A DNA stretch of 64,000 nucleotides from Buttiauxella ferragutiae (GCF_001654915.1 NZ_LXEQ01000061.1); one strand, 5' to 3'. Shown: positions 34,665-45,176, counted from the stretch's first letter. Numbers and translations: made by a program. Notes: generated from the sequence alone by a model not told the origin.

Positions 34665-34686
34665 ACTGATTAATTTACTAATCAGT
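34665..34686. other. Inverted repeat in the ompC 5' leader
   Basis: ACTGATTA (34665-34672) and TAATCAGT (34679-34686) form an 8-bp stem with a 6-nt loop, 53-74 nt upstream of the ompC start. This falls in the expected untranslated leader, where sRNAs and Hfq act. Its function is unknown. Confidence 0.4.
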
Positions 34687-34948
34687 CGGCTAACCCATTG
34701 TGTAAAACAAATACAGATTAATCCAATCCGAATATGATACTAAAACCCTATAGATGTTTCATTTATCCACATAGGTGTTGCAAAATGTAAATATGAGGGA
34801 ACTTTTTTTCGCACAAAAAGACAATGATATAAGCACTAATTATCAAAAAAAATAAAATATACATAAAAAATCAACAACATAAACAACAAACACGTTCTTA
34901 GCACTGAATGTTAAAACATAGCCATGATTTATATATAAAATACATCCC

Positions 34949-35042
34949 GCTATCATCATTAACTTTATTTATTACCGTCATTCAGCTTTGAATGTCTGTT
35001 TAATACCTATTTTGGACCGGGTGCTTGCATCCGGTTTTTTTT
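34949..35042 (+). ncRNA. micF: MicF small regulatory RNA
   Basis: Divergent from ompC, the sequence starts GCTATCATCATTAACTTTAT and TTATTACCGTCATTCA, identical in pattern to the 5' end of E. coli MicF that pairs with the ompF leader. It ends in a rho-independent hairpin (ACCGGGTGCTTGCATCCGGT) followed by a run of Ts. It lies between ompC and rcsD as in E. coli. MicF with Hfq represses ompF and some other mRNAs. The middle is less conserved than the ends. Confidence 0.92.
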
Positions 35043-35485
35043 ACGCTTCTTTACGTAACTTTAATCATTCTGTGCTACTCCCTTCAAAAAGTAACAACTA
35101 TTAATAAATCCTTCATTTTTTGGCCTAAAATCATACAAGCGAAGCGGGAATATTCTTCTAAAAATAATCCCGACAAACAATCGTTTCAGAAAAAATAGTT
35201 GTACCACCTAAATTACTTTGTACAAAAATAGCCCACCTTGTTGCTTAAAATATCTACCTTTTAATGTCGTTATTTTGGCGAATTATCAACAACCTGGAAA
35301 TGCGGCGATTTCGAATTATACTCGTTGAGTTTTGACAGACAGACGATGACGCCAACGCTGGTTGCAGGTATTCTTATCCAGGGCGCGTTGGTTATCTTAC
35401 TAACAGCTTTTAACGCCTGCCTGCTAGCCTTGCAGAGCAGAGGATATTTTTAAGTGGCGAATGCTCGCCGGGTTGCGCGCTAACA
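35043..35485. other. Upstream region of rcsD
   Basis: About 440 nt without a gene, AT-rich at first. It must contain the rcsDB promoter. A GC-rich stretch near 35345-35450 precedes the start codon. I see no RNA gene, repeat or recognisable operator that I would defend. Confidence 0.5.
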
Positions 35486-38143
35486 ATGAGTCAGTCAGAC
35501 AGTATGATCCCTAATAAATTTTCGCTTATCCCCGGCAATATCACGCGCTTCTTTCTGCTATTGATTGTCGTGCTGCTGGTCACCATGGGTGTCATGGTGC
35601 AAAGCGCCGTCAACACCTGGCTGAAAGATAAGAGCTATCAGATTGTCGATATCACCCATGCGCTACATAAAAGGGTTGATGTTTACCGTTACGCGACCTG
35701 GCAAATTTACGACAACATTGCGGTCTCCACTTCCCCTGCCAGTGACGGTCTGCAAGAAACCCGCCTGCGCCAGGATGTTTACTATTTAGATAAGCCGCGC
35801 AGTAAAACTGAAGCCCTGATTTTTGGCTCTCACGACAGTACAACACTGGATACGACACAACGTATCTCGACTTACCTCGATACGTTATGGGGTGCCGAAA
35901 CCAGCCCCTGGTCGATGTACTATTTAAACGGCCAGGACAACAGCATGATTCTGGTCTCAACCTTGCCACTAAAAGACCTCTCCACAGGCCTTAAAGACAG
36001 TGGCGTCAGTTCCATAGTTGATTCCCGCCGCGCTGAAATGCTCCAGCAGGCAAACGCCCTGGACGAACGCGAAAGCTTTTCTCTGCTGCGTACTTTGGCC
36101 TGGCAAAACGGACACTACTTTACGCTGCGTACTACCTTTAATCAGCCGGGCCATTTGGCCACTGTCGTGGCATTTGATTTACCGATTAATGATTTGATTC
36201 CGCCGACCTTGCCGTTGGATAACTTCCGTCTGGAAAATAACGATGCGCAGAAGCCGATTAACAGCGCGCAAAAAGATGGCCCAGATAGCGTCACCATTAA
36301 TTTTAATGGTGCCAAAATTGACATAGCCTCCCCTCTCGCCACCACTAATCTGCGCCTGGTTTGGCAAGTATCGCTCGGCACTTTGCTGATGGACACTTTG
36401 CAAAATATTTTATTCCCGCTGCTGCTCAATATTGGTCTGCTGGCGCTGGCGCTGTTCGGTTTCACTACCTTCCGCCAACATACGGCGCGCCCTGCCGAAG
36501 TTCAAAGTGGCAATGCCGAATTACAAACTTTGCGTGCATTAAATGAAGAGATTGTTGCGCAGTTGCCGCTTGGCCTGTTGGTGCATGACCTGGACTCAAA
36601 CCGCACCGTTATCAGCAATAAAATTGCCGACCACCTGCTGCCGCATCTGAATCTGCAAAATATTATTGCGATGGCCGATCAGCATCAGGGCGTGATTCAG
36701 GCAACCATCAATAATGAACTGTATGAAATACGCCAGTTCCGCAGCCAGATTGCCCCACGCACGCAAATCTTTGTGATTCGCGATCAGGATCGTGAAATCC
36801 TCGTCAATAAAAAGCTTAAACAAGCTCAACGTCTGTATGAGAAAAATCAGCAGGGACGGATAACGTTCATGCAGCATATTGGCGAAGCGCTACAGCAACC
36901 GGTGAAGAATATCGCCGAGCAAGTGAGTGTACTAAATGCGCCAGAATCGGGTGGTATCGCCAATGAAGCGCAAAGTATTGTGCGTCTGGTCGATGAGATT
37001 CAGCTGCTTAATACGCTGGAGTCTGACGCCTGGAAAACCCATGCGACACAATTCGCCATTCAGCCATTGATTGATGAAGTCGCGTTGGAAATGCTGCCGA
37101 TTATCAAACGCAAAGGCCTGCAGTTGCTTATCAACAACCAGTTAGCTGCAGATGAAGAGCGCCACGGTGACCGGGAAGCACTGCGCAAAGTGCTACTCCT
37201 GTTGCTGCACTATTCTGTCACCACGACGCAGATTGGCAAAATTACTCTGGATATCACGCAAGAAGAGTCCGGCACTGACCGTTTGTTATTCCGTATTCTG
37301 GATACCGGCGAAGGGATTAGCAGCGGTGAAGTCGACAATCTCCACTTCCCGTTCCTGAACGAAACCAGTGAAGATCGTTACGGGCGCGCGAATGGGTTAA
37401 CCTTCTATTTGTGCGATCAACTGTCACGCAAATTGGGCGGGCATTTGAATATCAAAACCCGCGAAGAGATTGGTACCCGCTACAATCTGCATATAAAGAT
37501 GACCGCAGAACCGCAGCATGAAGAGCAAGAAGAGAAATTGCTTGATGATGTGGTGGCGATGATCGATATCACCTCAAATGAAGTACGGAATATCGTCACG
37601 CGTCTGCTGGAAAACTGGGGTGCACAATGCGTCACCCCAGATGAAAGACTAGCAAGTCAAGAGTTTGATATATTCCTGACAGATAATCCGTCTAATCTTA
37701 CATCTTCGGGTTTGCTTTTAAGCGATGATGAGAACGGAATGCGTAAACTCGGCCCAGGTCAGTTCCGGGTTAATTTTAATATCAGCAATGCGATGCAGGA
37801 TGCAGTGCTACAACTGATAGAAGAACAACTGGCGCAGGAAGGCATTTCTGAGTCACCGTTAGGCGGCGATGAAAATGCGCAGCTTCATGCCAGCGGTTAT
37901 TACGCGCTGTTTGTTGACACAGTACCGGAAGATGTTAGGAGATTGTATACTGAATCTGCAGCGCACGATTTTGTGGCGTTAGCGCAGACAGCTCACCGCT
38001 TGAAAGGGGTGTTTGCAATGCTCAACCTGGTACACGGCAAACAGTTATGTGAAACGTTAGAGCATCACATTCGTGAAAGTGATGCTGCCAACATACAAAA
38101 ATACACCAGCGATATTGACGCTTACGTCAAGAGTTTGCTGTAG
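35486..38143 (+). CDS. rcsD: Phosphotransferase RcsD
   Basis: RcsD is the inner-membrane phosphotransfer protein that relays phosphate from RcsC to RcsB in the envelope-stress phosphorelay. It has 885 residues (E. coli 890). A first membrane helix (about 20-42) is followed by a periplasmic domain to about 305, a second helix (about 305-330), a kinase-like region without the catalytic His, an alpha/beta-loop domain, and the C-terminal HPt domain with the phospho-accepting His in AQTAHRLKGVFAML. It starts MSQSDSMIPNKFSLIPGN, parallel to E. coli. rcsB follows 16 nt after its stop, and an internal rcsB promoter is also known in E. coli. Confidence 0.96.
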   Translation: MSQSDSMIPNKFSLIPGNITRFFLLLIVVLLVTMGVMVQSAVNTWLKDKSYQIVDITHALHKRVDVYRYATWQIYDNIAVSTSPASDGLQETRLRQDVYYLDKPRSKTEALIFGSHDSTTLDTTQRISTYLDTLWGAETSPWSMYYLNGQDNSMILVSTLPLKDLSTGLKDSGVSSIVDSRRAEMLQQANALDERESFSLLRTLAWQNGHYFTLRTTFNQPGHLATVVAFDLPINDLIPPTLPLDNFRLENNDAQKPINSAQKDGPDSVTINFNGAKIDIASPLATTNLRLVWQVSLGTLLMDTLQNILFPLLLNIGLLALALFGFTTFRQHTARPAEVQSGNAELQTLRALNEEIVAQLPLGLLVHDLDSNRTVISNKIADHLLPHLNLQNIIAMADQHQGVIQATINNELYEIRQFRSQIAPRTQIFVIRDQDREILVNKKLKQAQRLYEKNQQGRITFMQHIGEALQQPVKNIAEQVSVLNAPESGGIANEAQSIVRLVDEIQLLNTLESDAWKTHATQFAIQPLIDEVALEMLPIIKRKGLQLLINNQLAADEERHGDREALRKVLLLLLHYSVTTTQIGKITLDITQEESGTDRLLFRILDTGEGISSGEVDNLHFPFLNETSEDRYGRANGLTFYLCDQLSRKLGGHLNIKTREEIGTRYNLHIKMTAEPQHEEQEEKLLDDVVAMIDITSNEVRNIVTRLLENWGAQCVTPDERLASQEFDIFLTDNPSNLTSSGLLLSDDENGMRKLGPGQFRVNFNISNAMQDAVLQLIEEQLAQEGISESPLGGDENAQLHASGYYALFVDTVPEDVRRLYTESAAHDFVALAQTAHRLKGVFAMLNLVHGKQLCETLEHHIRESDAANIQKYTSDIDAYVKSLL

Positions 38144-38159
38144 CAAGGTAGCCTATTAC

Positions 38160-38810
38160 ATGAACAGTATGAACGTAATTATTGCCGACGACCATCCGAT
38201 TGTCCTGTTCGGCATTCGTAAATCTCTCGAGCAGATCGAGTGGGTGAATGTTGTCGGTGAGTTTGAAGATTCCACAGCGCTTATCAATAACCTGCCAAAA
38301 CTTGATGCCCATGTTTTGATAACCGATCTCTCAATGCCTGGCGACAAATACGGCGACGGCATTACGCTTATCAAATACATCAAGCGTCACTTCCCTCATC
38401 TGTCGATCATCGTGTTGACGATGAATAACAACCCTGCCATTTTGAGTGCAGTGTTAGAACTTGATATCGAAGGGATTGTACTCAAGCAAGGCGCGCCAAC
38501 TGACTTACCAAAAGCGCTGGCCGCATTGCAGAAAGGCAAAAAATTCACCCCAGAGAGCGTTTCTCGCCTGCTGGAAAAAATCAGCGCTGGCGGTTACGGC
38601 GACAAACGTTTGTCTCCGAAAGAGAGCGAAGTGCTGCGCCTGTTCGCTGAAGGTTTCCTGGTCACCGAAATTGCCCGCAAACTGAACCGCAGCATTAAAA
38701 CCATCAGTAGCCAGAAAAAATCAGCCATGATGAAACTGGGCGTAGAAAACGATATCGCCCTGCTGAATTATCTTTCTTCCGTTAGCCTGTCTCCGGCCGA
38801 CAAAGAATAA
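38160..38810 (+). CDS. rcsB: Response regulator RcsB
   Basis: A 216-residue NarL/FixJ-type regulator, identical in length to E. coli RcsB. The start at 38160 (MNSMNVIIADDHPIVLFGIRK) is chosen over an upstream extension lying inside rcsD. The acidic pocket is in ADDHP, and the phospho-aspartate is in HVLITDLSMPG (D56). The LuxR-type HTH is SPKESEVLRLFAEGFLVTEIARKLNRSIKTISSQKK. It is activated by RcsD and, with or without RcsA, controls capsule, flagella, division and small RNAs. A REP element lies just after its stop. Confidence 0.98.
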   Translation: MNSMNVIIADDHPIVLFGIRKSLEQIEWVNVVGEFEDSTALINNLPKLDAHVLITDLSMPGDKYGDGITLIKYIKRHFPHLSIIVLTMNNNPAILSAVLELDIEGIVLKQGAPTDLPKALAALQKGKKFTPESVSRLLEKISAGGYGDKRLSPKESEVLRLFAEGFLVTEIARKLNRSIKTISSQKKSAMMKLGVENDIALLNYLSSVSLSPADKE

Positions 38811-38816
38811 ATCAAT

Positions 38817-38890
38817 GTCGGATGACGCTGCGCTTATCCGACCTACAAGAAAGCATTTGTAAGGTGGATTAGCGTAAGCGACATCCACCA
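38817..38890. repeat. REP/BIME element between rcsB and rcsC
   Basis: Two palindromic units (GTCGGATGACGCTGCGC..TCCGACC and GGTGGATTAGCGTAAGC..TCCACC) lie in opposite orientation between the converging rcsB and rcsC. A T run follows at 38890-38897, so the element can also terminate or protect rcsB mRNA. It is nearly identical to the copy at 1-77. Confidence 0.85.
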
Positions 38891-38895
38891 TTTTT

Positions 38896-41742
38896 TTATC
38901 TGCCGCTACGCACGCGTGCCGCATAAAGATCGACTGTCTGTTTAAGAATATCCAGCGTCACCGGTTTTGACAGGCAACTATCCATTCCCGACTCCAGACA
39001 ACGTTGTCTTTCTTCAGCCAACGCATTGGCTGTCACGCCCACGACTGGCAGTGTCAAACCTAGTTGACGAATGCGTTGCGTCAGACGATAACCATCCATA
39101 TTCGGCATGTTGACGTCGCTGAGCACAATATCAATGTGATTTTTACTCAACACATTCAATGCATCGACGCCGTCATTCGCTGTTTTACACTGATAGCCCA
39201 ATGATCCCAACTGATCTGCCAGCAAGCGCCGGTTGATTGGATGATCGTCGACGACGAGTATCATCATGTCATCGTTGTGTTCATTGCTACCCGATGGCGC
39301 AGGTGATTCAGAATCAACGCCTGGCTGGTTAACCGTCACGCTGTAAATGCGCCCCAGTAACAACAGTAAATCATGAGGAGCCGCCAGGCTGTGCAGCCAA
39401 CAACCAGGGGAGATTTCAATCGGGATACCGATATGACGACGACAGAAAATAATCGCTGCGCGCCCTTCCCAGGCTTTTTCCAGTTCATCATCGGTGATTA
39501 AAATATCATCGTTATCAGGTATCTGGCCCTGATACTGCAAAACTTCAAAGTGGTTTCTTGCCAGTATCGACTCGAGGAATTTACTCAGCGAAGCATTCCG
39601 AACCGCCAGCCAACAACGCTTATTCAGTAAACCTTCAACCTGTGCTGGCTCGGCGTAATTTGCACTGTATAAAGGAATGCGAATCGTAAACTGGCTACCC
39701 ATTCCCACTTCGGTATCAACCGAAATATCGCCATCCATCATACTGATAAGCTTTTCACAGATAGCCAGACCGAGACCGGTGCCCTGGAAATTGTGCTGCA
39801 CGCCGGTACCAGCCTGGAAGAACGGATCAAATAACCGCGTGACTTCTTTTGCGGGAATCCCCACGCCGGTATCGCGCACACGCAAAGAAAGATAATCCCC
39901 CGCTACGCTGACATGCAGGACAATACAGCCAACATCCGTGAATTTGATCGCGTTACTGAGCAAGTTGGAAATCACTTGCTGCAAGCGCATCGGGTCGCCT
40001 TGCAGCGTCAGTGGCACGTCGGGTTCGATAAAACAGTACAAGCCGAGTTGTTTACGCACCACCAGCGGTAAATAGTTGGCGGTGATGTGACTCATCACTT
40101 CACGTGGTGAGAACTCTCGCGGCTCAATTTTCAACTGCTCGGATTCAATTTTTGAGAAGTCGAGAATATCGCTGATGATTTTCAGCAACAGACTGGAAGA
40201 GTTGTTCATCGCCGTCACCAGGCGATCCACCCCTTTCGGCAACTCTTTGGTTTGCAATAAATCCAGGTTGCCGATGATGCCGTAAAGCGGTGTGCGCAGT
40301 TCATGACTGACCGTGGCAAGGAACATGGATTTTGACTGGCTCGCCTGCTCGGAGGCTTGTGCCATTTCCTGGAGCGACTCTTCCATTTTGACGCGCGCGC
40401 TGACATCCACCAGCACGCAAATCGCCACGTTTTCGTTGCGGTAACGAGAATGTACGAAGCTAATCTGCAAGTTGGTATGGCTGCTGGTCAGCACATCGAC
40501 AAAGTTAACCTGCTGGCCACAGATGATTTGCGTCAGCCGTTGCCGGTCTTCGTGAGTCAACATGTTGAGATAATTGTGCGCCAGCTCGTTACTCAGAATA
40601 TTTGTTCCGTCCTGAGTACGCAGAATACAGATGCCGACCGGCGCTGAAGCGACAATTTTACGGTTGAACTGCTCGTGTTCTTCCAGGCGCTGGGCGTCAT
40701 TTTCTGCCGGGATAAATATCCGTTTTTCGTACATCCTCGCCAGGGTAAACAGCACTGCGCCCACCAGAATATTGAGCAGTACAGCGTTGAGGATCAGCAT
40801 GCGGATGCGTTCGAGAACCATATCCACCGGTACTGAATACACCACGCTCATTGATGAAGGCGGTAAATTTTTCTTGAGAATGAATTGCTTAAAGCCCGAG
40901 GTATAACCAAACCACGAGCGCTCCTGAAGCCATTTTTCTTCAGGCTGAATACGCGTTTCGGGGCCAGTAAGGGAGATCAGCGGACGGCTATTTTCATCCA
41001 GAATCGTCACACCAATCGGCATAGAACCCGGCGACAGGAAGTTTTCCATGCGGATGGTTTGCTCAACACCCAGCAGAGCTTGCAGGCGGTTAGCCAAATA
41101 AACAGGTGTCAGTGTATAGAAGTAACCGACTCCAGGGCGCGCGCCAGGGCCAATCCAGTAAATGCTATTGCTGTGCTCATCCTGCGGGGCGCTGCGATAT
41201 TTCATGATGCGTTCATGCAGATTTTTCAGCGCTTTTTCGCGCTCGAGCGGCATTTCACGCAGGCCGAAATCCGCCATGCACAGGTTATCGCCACCAATCA
41301 AAAAGACGCGATTGAGATCGTAAGCGGCAGAGAAATTGTCACGCCAGTAACGTAAAAACCACGCCAGAGATTGCAGCGAAGTACGCCAGGAGGCACTGAC
41401 GGCTGAACAGTCAGAATCCGGGAATAACGGCATGAAATTGGGCGGATCGATTTTGTTGTCATCATTTTCCATGGCAGGCAACACGCCATTGGTCGCAGAA
41501 AGCCGATTTTCCGCAATGTACTTAAGCTCTTTCACCACATCAGACGTACGTTGTATGTAACGCTGCGCCTGGTCAAAGCTGATATTAAATTCCTGACGAA
41601 TTTCCGACTCTTTTTCATGCAGTGCATTTACGATGTAGAACACGGAAAAGAGTGCAATCAACAGCCAAAGCAATAAAGCCAGTGCCCGAAACAGGTAGCG
41701 GGAGACTTTTAGTGTGGTGCGAAAAGAGACAAGATATTTCAA
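38896..41742 (-). CDS. rcsC: Hybrid sensor kinase RcsC
   Basis: RcsC starts the Rcs phosphorelay. The start taken is a TTG at 41742, giving (M)KYLVSFRTTLKVSRYLFRALAL, which matches E. coli and yields 948 residues (E. coli 949). The 30 extra residues from an upstream ATG look spurious. Layout: membrane helix (about 20-41), periplasmic domain, second helix (about 310-335), PAS-like domain, HisKA with the phospho-His in FLATVSHELRTPLYG, HATPase (VISNLLSNAIKF, GTGLGLAICEKL), an ABL domain, and the receiver with the aspartate in DIVLSDVNMPNMDG. It converges on rcsB with a REP element between. Confidence 0.95.
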   Translation of the reverse strand: MKYLVSFRTTLKVSRYLFRALALLLWLLIALFSVFYIVNALHEKESEIRQEFNISFDQAQRYIQRTSDVVKELKYIAENRLSATNGVLPAMENDDNKIDPPNFMPLFPDSDCSAVSASWRTSLQSLAWFLRYWRDNFSAAYDLNRVFLIGGDNLCMADFGLREMPLEREKALKNLHERIMKYRSAPQDEHSNSIYWIGPGARPGVGYFYTLTPVYLANRLQALLGVEQTIRMENFLSPGSMPIGVTILDENSRPLISLTGPETRIQPEEKWLQERSWFGYTSGFKQFILKKNLPPSSMSVVYSVPVDMVLERIRMLILNAVLLNILVGAVLFTLARMYEKRIFIPAENDAQRLEEHEQFNRKIVASAPVGICILRTQDGTNILSNELAHNYLNMLTHEDRQRLTQIICGQQVNFVDVLTSSHTNLQISFVHSRYRNENVAICVLVDVSARVKMEESLQEMAQASEQASQSKSMFLATVSHELRTPLYGIIGNLDLLQTKELPKGVDRLVTAMNNSSSLLLKIISDILDFSKIESEQLKIEPREFSPREVMSHITANYLPLVVRKQLGLYCFIEPDVPLTLQGDPMRLQQVISNLLSNAIKFTDVGCIVLHVSVAGDYLSLRVRDTGVGIPAKEVTRLFDPFFQAGTGVQHNFQGTGLGLAICEKLISMMDGDISVDTEVGMGSQFTIRIPLYSANYAEPAQVEGLLNKRCWLAVRNASLSKFLESILARNHFEVLQYQGQIPDNDDILITDDELEKAWEGRAAIIFCRRHIGIPIEISPGCWLHSLAAPHDLLLLLGRIYSVTVNQPGVDSESPAPSGSNEHNDDMMILVVDDHPINRRLLADQLGSLGYQCKTANDGVDALNVLSKNHIDIVLSDVNMPNMDGYRLTQRIRQLGLTLPVVGVTANALAEERQRCLESGMDSCLSKPVTLDILKQTVDLYAARVRSGR

Positions 41743-41913
41743 ATTGAGCCTGGTCGTGAAAATTGCAAAACTTTGGATGCCGTTAAGGTAGCCGCAAAAA
41801 TGGCAGCCCGCAACGGCAAAGGGAATGATCACTGTGTGATAGTTTGACCGCCGATCCGGACTTACTCAGAACATCGCTTCATAATCCGTCAACAACCAGC
41901 CAGTGGAAGGCCA

Positions 41914-43779
41914 ATGTTAATGTTACGGTCCCTTTACCTACAATGCATCCCCAGACGACTGCGCAGTAAGCTCATCGTCATCGCGGTATTGATGGTCACA
42001 ATCCCTATCCTGACGATTGGCTACTTTGTGGAAAGCGAAGGCAAAGCGGCCTTACTTAAAGAAAAACAGAATAAGTTATTTGCGGTAACGCACCTGTTGG
42101 ATAGGCAACTTGGCGATGACTTTGCCCTGTATGCAAACCTGCCCCGGGCGGCAAGAATTCAAGCCTTGAATCAGCACCTTTCATCACGAACCGAGCAGAT
42201 AGCAACCTCCTTCCCAGGCGTGGGTGCGGGTTACTATCACCGCCAACTTGATGCCATTATTACCTACGCGCCCAAAAATGCTTATCAAAGTAATGTTGGC
42301 CTGAGCATTTCAGTTGACCACCCTGGTCGGCATGTCATGACCAGCCAGCAAAACCAGGTCGTATGGGGTAAACAAGTACGCGGAAACATCATGAATGTGA
42401 TGCTGCCCATCAGCCGCAATGGGGAAATAATTGGCTATATCTGGGCGAATGAATTGTCTGAAGATATCAGCCAGCAAGCACTGGCGATGGATTTACGGGT
42501 CATTATCGTACTCGCCGTCGGTTTGCTTATCAGCATATGCCTGATCATTGTGTTCTCCCGTCGCCTGAGTTCGGATATTGAAGTCATTAAGCATGGGCTT
42601 GCGGCCTTGCCACAAAACCTGGACACTCAACTGCCGGCGTTGACGGGTGAAATGGGCGATATCACCTCCAGCGTCAATGCTCTGGCGCGAGCACTACGTG
42701 AAACCAGAACACTTAACGACCTGATTATTGAAAACGCAGCAGATGGTGTTATTGCCGTCGATACTCAAGGGCTTGTAACCCTGATGAACCCCACTGCCGA
42801 AGCGACGACGGGATACCGCCAGGATGAACTACTCGGCAAGCCCTACTCTACAATGTTTTCTACCTCGCTTTTCCATAGCCCTATTCTTGAAACCCTGGAA
42901 AAAGGCACCAGTTTTGTTGCCAGAGAAGTCACCTTCCCAGCCCGGCATCGCACCATTGAACTGAGTGTCACCACCAGCCAGATTTTCAATGCGAACAACG
43001 AACTGATTGGCGCACTGGTGATTCTGTCTGATCTCACTGCCCGCAAAGAAATACAACGCAGAATGGCCCAGGCAGAACGATTAGCCGCCCTCGGCGAACT
43101 CATGGCTGGTGTTGCGCATGAAGTGCGAAATCCTCTTACCGCCATTAAAGGGTATGCCCAAATTCTCAGAGAGCTGGAAACTGATCCGCAGCGCCAGGAA
43201 TATCTGCGCATTATCCTTAAAGAGATCCAGTCTATTAATGCTGTCATTCAACAGTTACTGGATTTTGCCCGTCCTCAAACGGGGAAATGGCAAGCCGTGA
43301 ACCTCAATCAAATCCTCAATGATTGCCTGGTGTTAATCAAAACCAAAGGTGTTGAGGCGCGAATTGATTTTTTGACCCGAGTCGATCATTCGCTCACAGA
43401 TATTGAGGCCGATGGAGAAATGCTAAAACAGGTCATTCTTAATATTCTGATCAATGCCGTACAAGCAATTCCCGCCAGAGGCAAAATTTTCATCCGCACC
43501 CGACGCCTGGGCGATACCCATCAAATACTGCGGATTAAAGACAATGGTTGCGGTATTAGCGAACAGATAAAAAGCAAAATATTCGATCCTTTTTACACCA
43601 CAAAATCTTCAGGTACAGGGCTTGGTTTGGCAATCAGTCAGCGCATTATCAATGCTCACCAGGGTGACATCCGCTTCACCAGCCATCCCAATAAGGGAAC
43701 CACTTTCACCCTGTTATTACCTGTGAATCAAACTCAAGAGAGCGACCATGAAACAAAGCTGGCAAATACTGATTGTTGA
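41914..43779 (+). CDS. atoS: Sensor kinase AtoS
   Basis: The sensor of acetoacetate for the ato operon, 621 residues (E. coli 608). Two membrane helices (about 18-38 and about 190-212) bracket a periplasmic domain. A HAMP-like region, a PAS domain (NLIIENAADGVIAVDT-like, seen as LIIENAADGVIAVDTQGLVTLMNP) and HisKA/HATPase modules follow, with the phospho-His in MAGVAHEVRNPLTAIKGYAQI and ATP lid GTGLGLAISQRI. Its 3' end overlaps atoC by 32 nt. In E. coli the first Met differs, and a start a few codons later in this frame is possible. Confidence 0.95.
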   Translation: MLMLRSLYLQCIPRRLRSKLIVIAVLMVTIPILTIGYFVESEGKAALLKEKQNKLFAVTHLLDRQLGDDFALYANLPRAARIQALNQHLSSRTEQIATSFPGVGAGYYHRQLDAIITYAPKNAYQSNVGLSISVDHPGRHVMTSQQNQVVWGKQVRGNIMNVMLPISRNGEIIGYIWANELSEDISQQALAMDLRVIIVLAVGLLISICLIIVFSRRLSSDIEVIKHGLAALPQNLDTQLPALTGEMGDITSSVNALARALRETRTLNDLIIENAADGVIAVDTQGLVTLMNPTAEATTGYRQDELLGKPYSTMFSTSLFHSPILETLEKGTSFVAREVTFPARHRTIELSVTTSQIFNANNELIGALVILSDLTARKEIQRRMAQAERLAALGELMAGVAHEVRNPLTAIKGYAQILRELETDPQRQEYLRIILKEIQSINAVIQQLLDFARPQTGKWQAVNLNQILNDCLVLIKTKGVEARIDFLTRVDHSLTDIEADGEMLKQVILNILINAVQAIPARGKIFIRTRRLGDTHQILRIKDNGCGISEQIKSKIFDPFYTTKSSGTGLGLAISQRIINAHQGDIRFTSHPNKGTTFTLLLPVNQTQESDHETKLANTDC

Positions 43780-45127
43780 TGATGAAGCAAACGTCCGTCG
43801 GATGCTCACCACCGCTTTCACGCTGGATGGGCATCGTCCACTTTGTGCGGCAAACGGCTGCGAAGCACTAGAGTTATTCCATTCACATCAACCCGATGTG
43901 GTGTTAATGGATATACGCATGCCAGTGCTTAATGGCATTGAAGCACTGGAAAAAATGCGCGCTGTTCGCCCGGGAACGCCAGTCATTCTGATGACAGCTT
44001 ATGCCGCTGTGGAAACCGCTGTAGAAGCGCTACGTTTTGGTGCCTTTGATTACGTTATTAAACCTTTCGATTTAAGCGAGGTTAAGCTCGTCATCCAGCG
44101 CGCGATGCAAATGCAGGACATGAAGCAACAAATTAACCAACTGCATCAACAATTGTCGAAAAGCTACCAATGGGGTCATATCCTCACCCAAAGCCCGGCC
44201 ATGATGGAAATCTGTCGCGATACCGCCAAAATTGCGCTTAGCCACGCCAGCGTATTGATATCAGGAGAAAGCGGCACGGGTAAGGAGCTTATCGCGAGAG
44301 CTATTCATTACAATAGTGGTCGTAGCCAAGGGCCGTTTATCAAAATAAATTGTGCGGCATTACCAGAATCACTGCTGGAAAGTGAGCTTTTCGGTCACGA
44401 GAAAGGGGCTTTTACCGGCGCACAACTGCAACGACATGGTTTGTTTGAACGCGCTCACGGAGGCACATTGCTGCTGGATGAAGTGGGTGAAATGCCGCTT
44501 AATCTACAAGTAAAACTTTTGCGCGTTCTCCAGGAAAGAGAATTCGAACGCATTGGCGGTAGCCAGACTGTACGCGTTGATATTCGAATTATCGCCGCAA
44601 CTAACCGGGATATTCCTGCAATGGTTGAAGCTGGAACATTCCGTAATGACCTCTGGTATCGCCTGAATGTTATCCATTTAACGCTTCCACCGTTACGGGA
44701 GCGTCTGGAAGATATTTCACTGCTGGCAAACCATTTTCTGCAAAAATTTAACCTGGAGAATCAAAGAGAAATCATTGAAATAGACACCTCTACCATGGCG
44801 TTACTGGAGTCTCACACCTGGCCGGGCAACATTCGTGAGCTTTCCAATATCATCGAGCGAGCCGTCATAATGAGCACTGGGATGGTTATTTTCCCGGAAG
44901 ATTTGCCTCCCCTCTTACAAGCCTCTAAACCTATAAGCGGCAAAGAGCCTGATACTGCGGGTTCTCTGAAAGAAAACGTTAAGCGTTATGAAAAAACGCT
45001 GATCATATCGGCGCTTAACGACAACTATGGCAATCGAACTCGGGCAGCAATGCTACTGGGGATCAGCCGTCGGGCATTAATGTATAAGCTACAAGAATAC
45101 AATATCGAGCAAATCGCCGAAGGCTAA
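43748..45127 (+). CDS. atoC: Sigma-54-dependent response regulator AtoC
   Basis: A 459-residue NtrC-family activator. The receiver has the phospho-Asp in VVLMDIRMPVLNG. The AAA+ domain has Walker A GESGTGKELIAR, the sigma-54 contact loop GAFTGA and Walker B GTLLLDEVGEM. The Fis-type HTH is NRTRAAMLLGISRRALMYKL. Phosphorylated by AtoS, it activates atoDAEB. The palindrome and -24/-12 promoter just downstream fit this. Confidence 0.97.
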   Translation: MKQSWQILIVDDEANVRRMLTTAFTLDGHRPLCAANGCEALELFHSHQPDVVLMDIRMPVLNGIEALEKMRAVRPGTPVILMTAYAAVETAVEALRFGAFDYVIKPFDLSEVKLVIQRAMQMQDMKQQINQLHQQLSKSYQWGHILTQSPAMMEICRDTAKIALSHASVLISGESGTGKELIARAIHYNSGRSQGPFIKINCAALPESLLESELFGHEKGAFTGAQLQRHGLFERAHGGTLLLDEVGEMPLNLQVKLLRVLQEREFERIGGSQTVRVDIRIIAATNRDIPAMVEAGTFRNDLWYRLNVIHLTLPPLRERLEDISLLANHFLQKFNLENQREIIEIDTSTMALLESHTWPGNIRELSNIIERAVIMSTGMVIFPEDLPPLLQASKPISGKEPDTAGSLKENVKRYEKTLIISALNDNYGNRTRAAMLLGISRRALMYKLQEYNIEQIAEG

Positions 45128-45130
45128 TCT

Positions 45131-45176
45131 TTAACCTGACAAAAATTGCGCAACTGTGCAATTTTTGTCAGGTTAA
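45131..45176. promoter_or_regulatory. Large palindrome upstream of atoD, candidate AtoC enhancer site
   Basis: Perfect 19-nt arms, TTAACCTGACAAAAATTGC (45131-45149) and its complement (45158-45176), with an 8-nt centre. Its centre is about 145 nt upstream of the expected start of the sigma-54 promoter, and E. coli AtoC is reported to bind an inverted repeat at a similar distance. No T tract follows, which argues against a simple atoC terminator, though it could serve as one weakly. Confidence 0.65.

Noticed and set aside
45131..45176. Reading the large palindrome as an ordinary atoC terminator
   Set aside because: No T tract follows either arm, and the position fits an AtoC enhancer upstream of a sigma-54 promoter better. 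Termination cannot be fully excluded.
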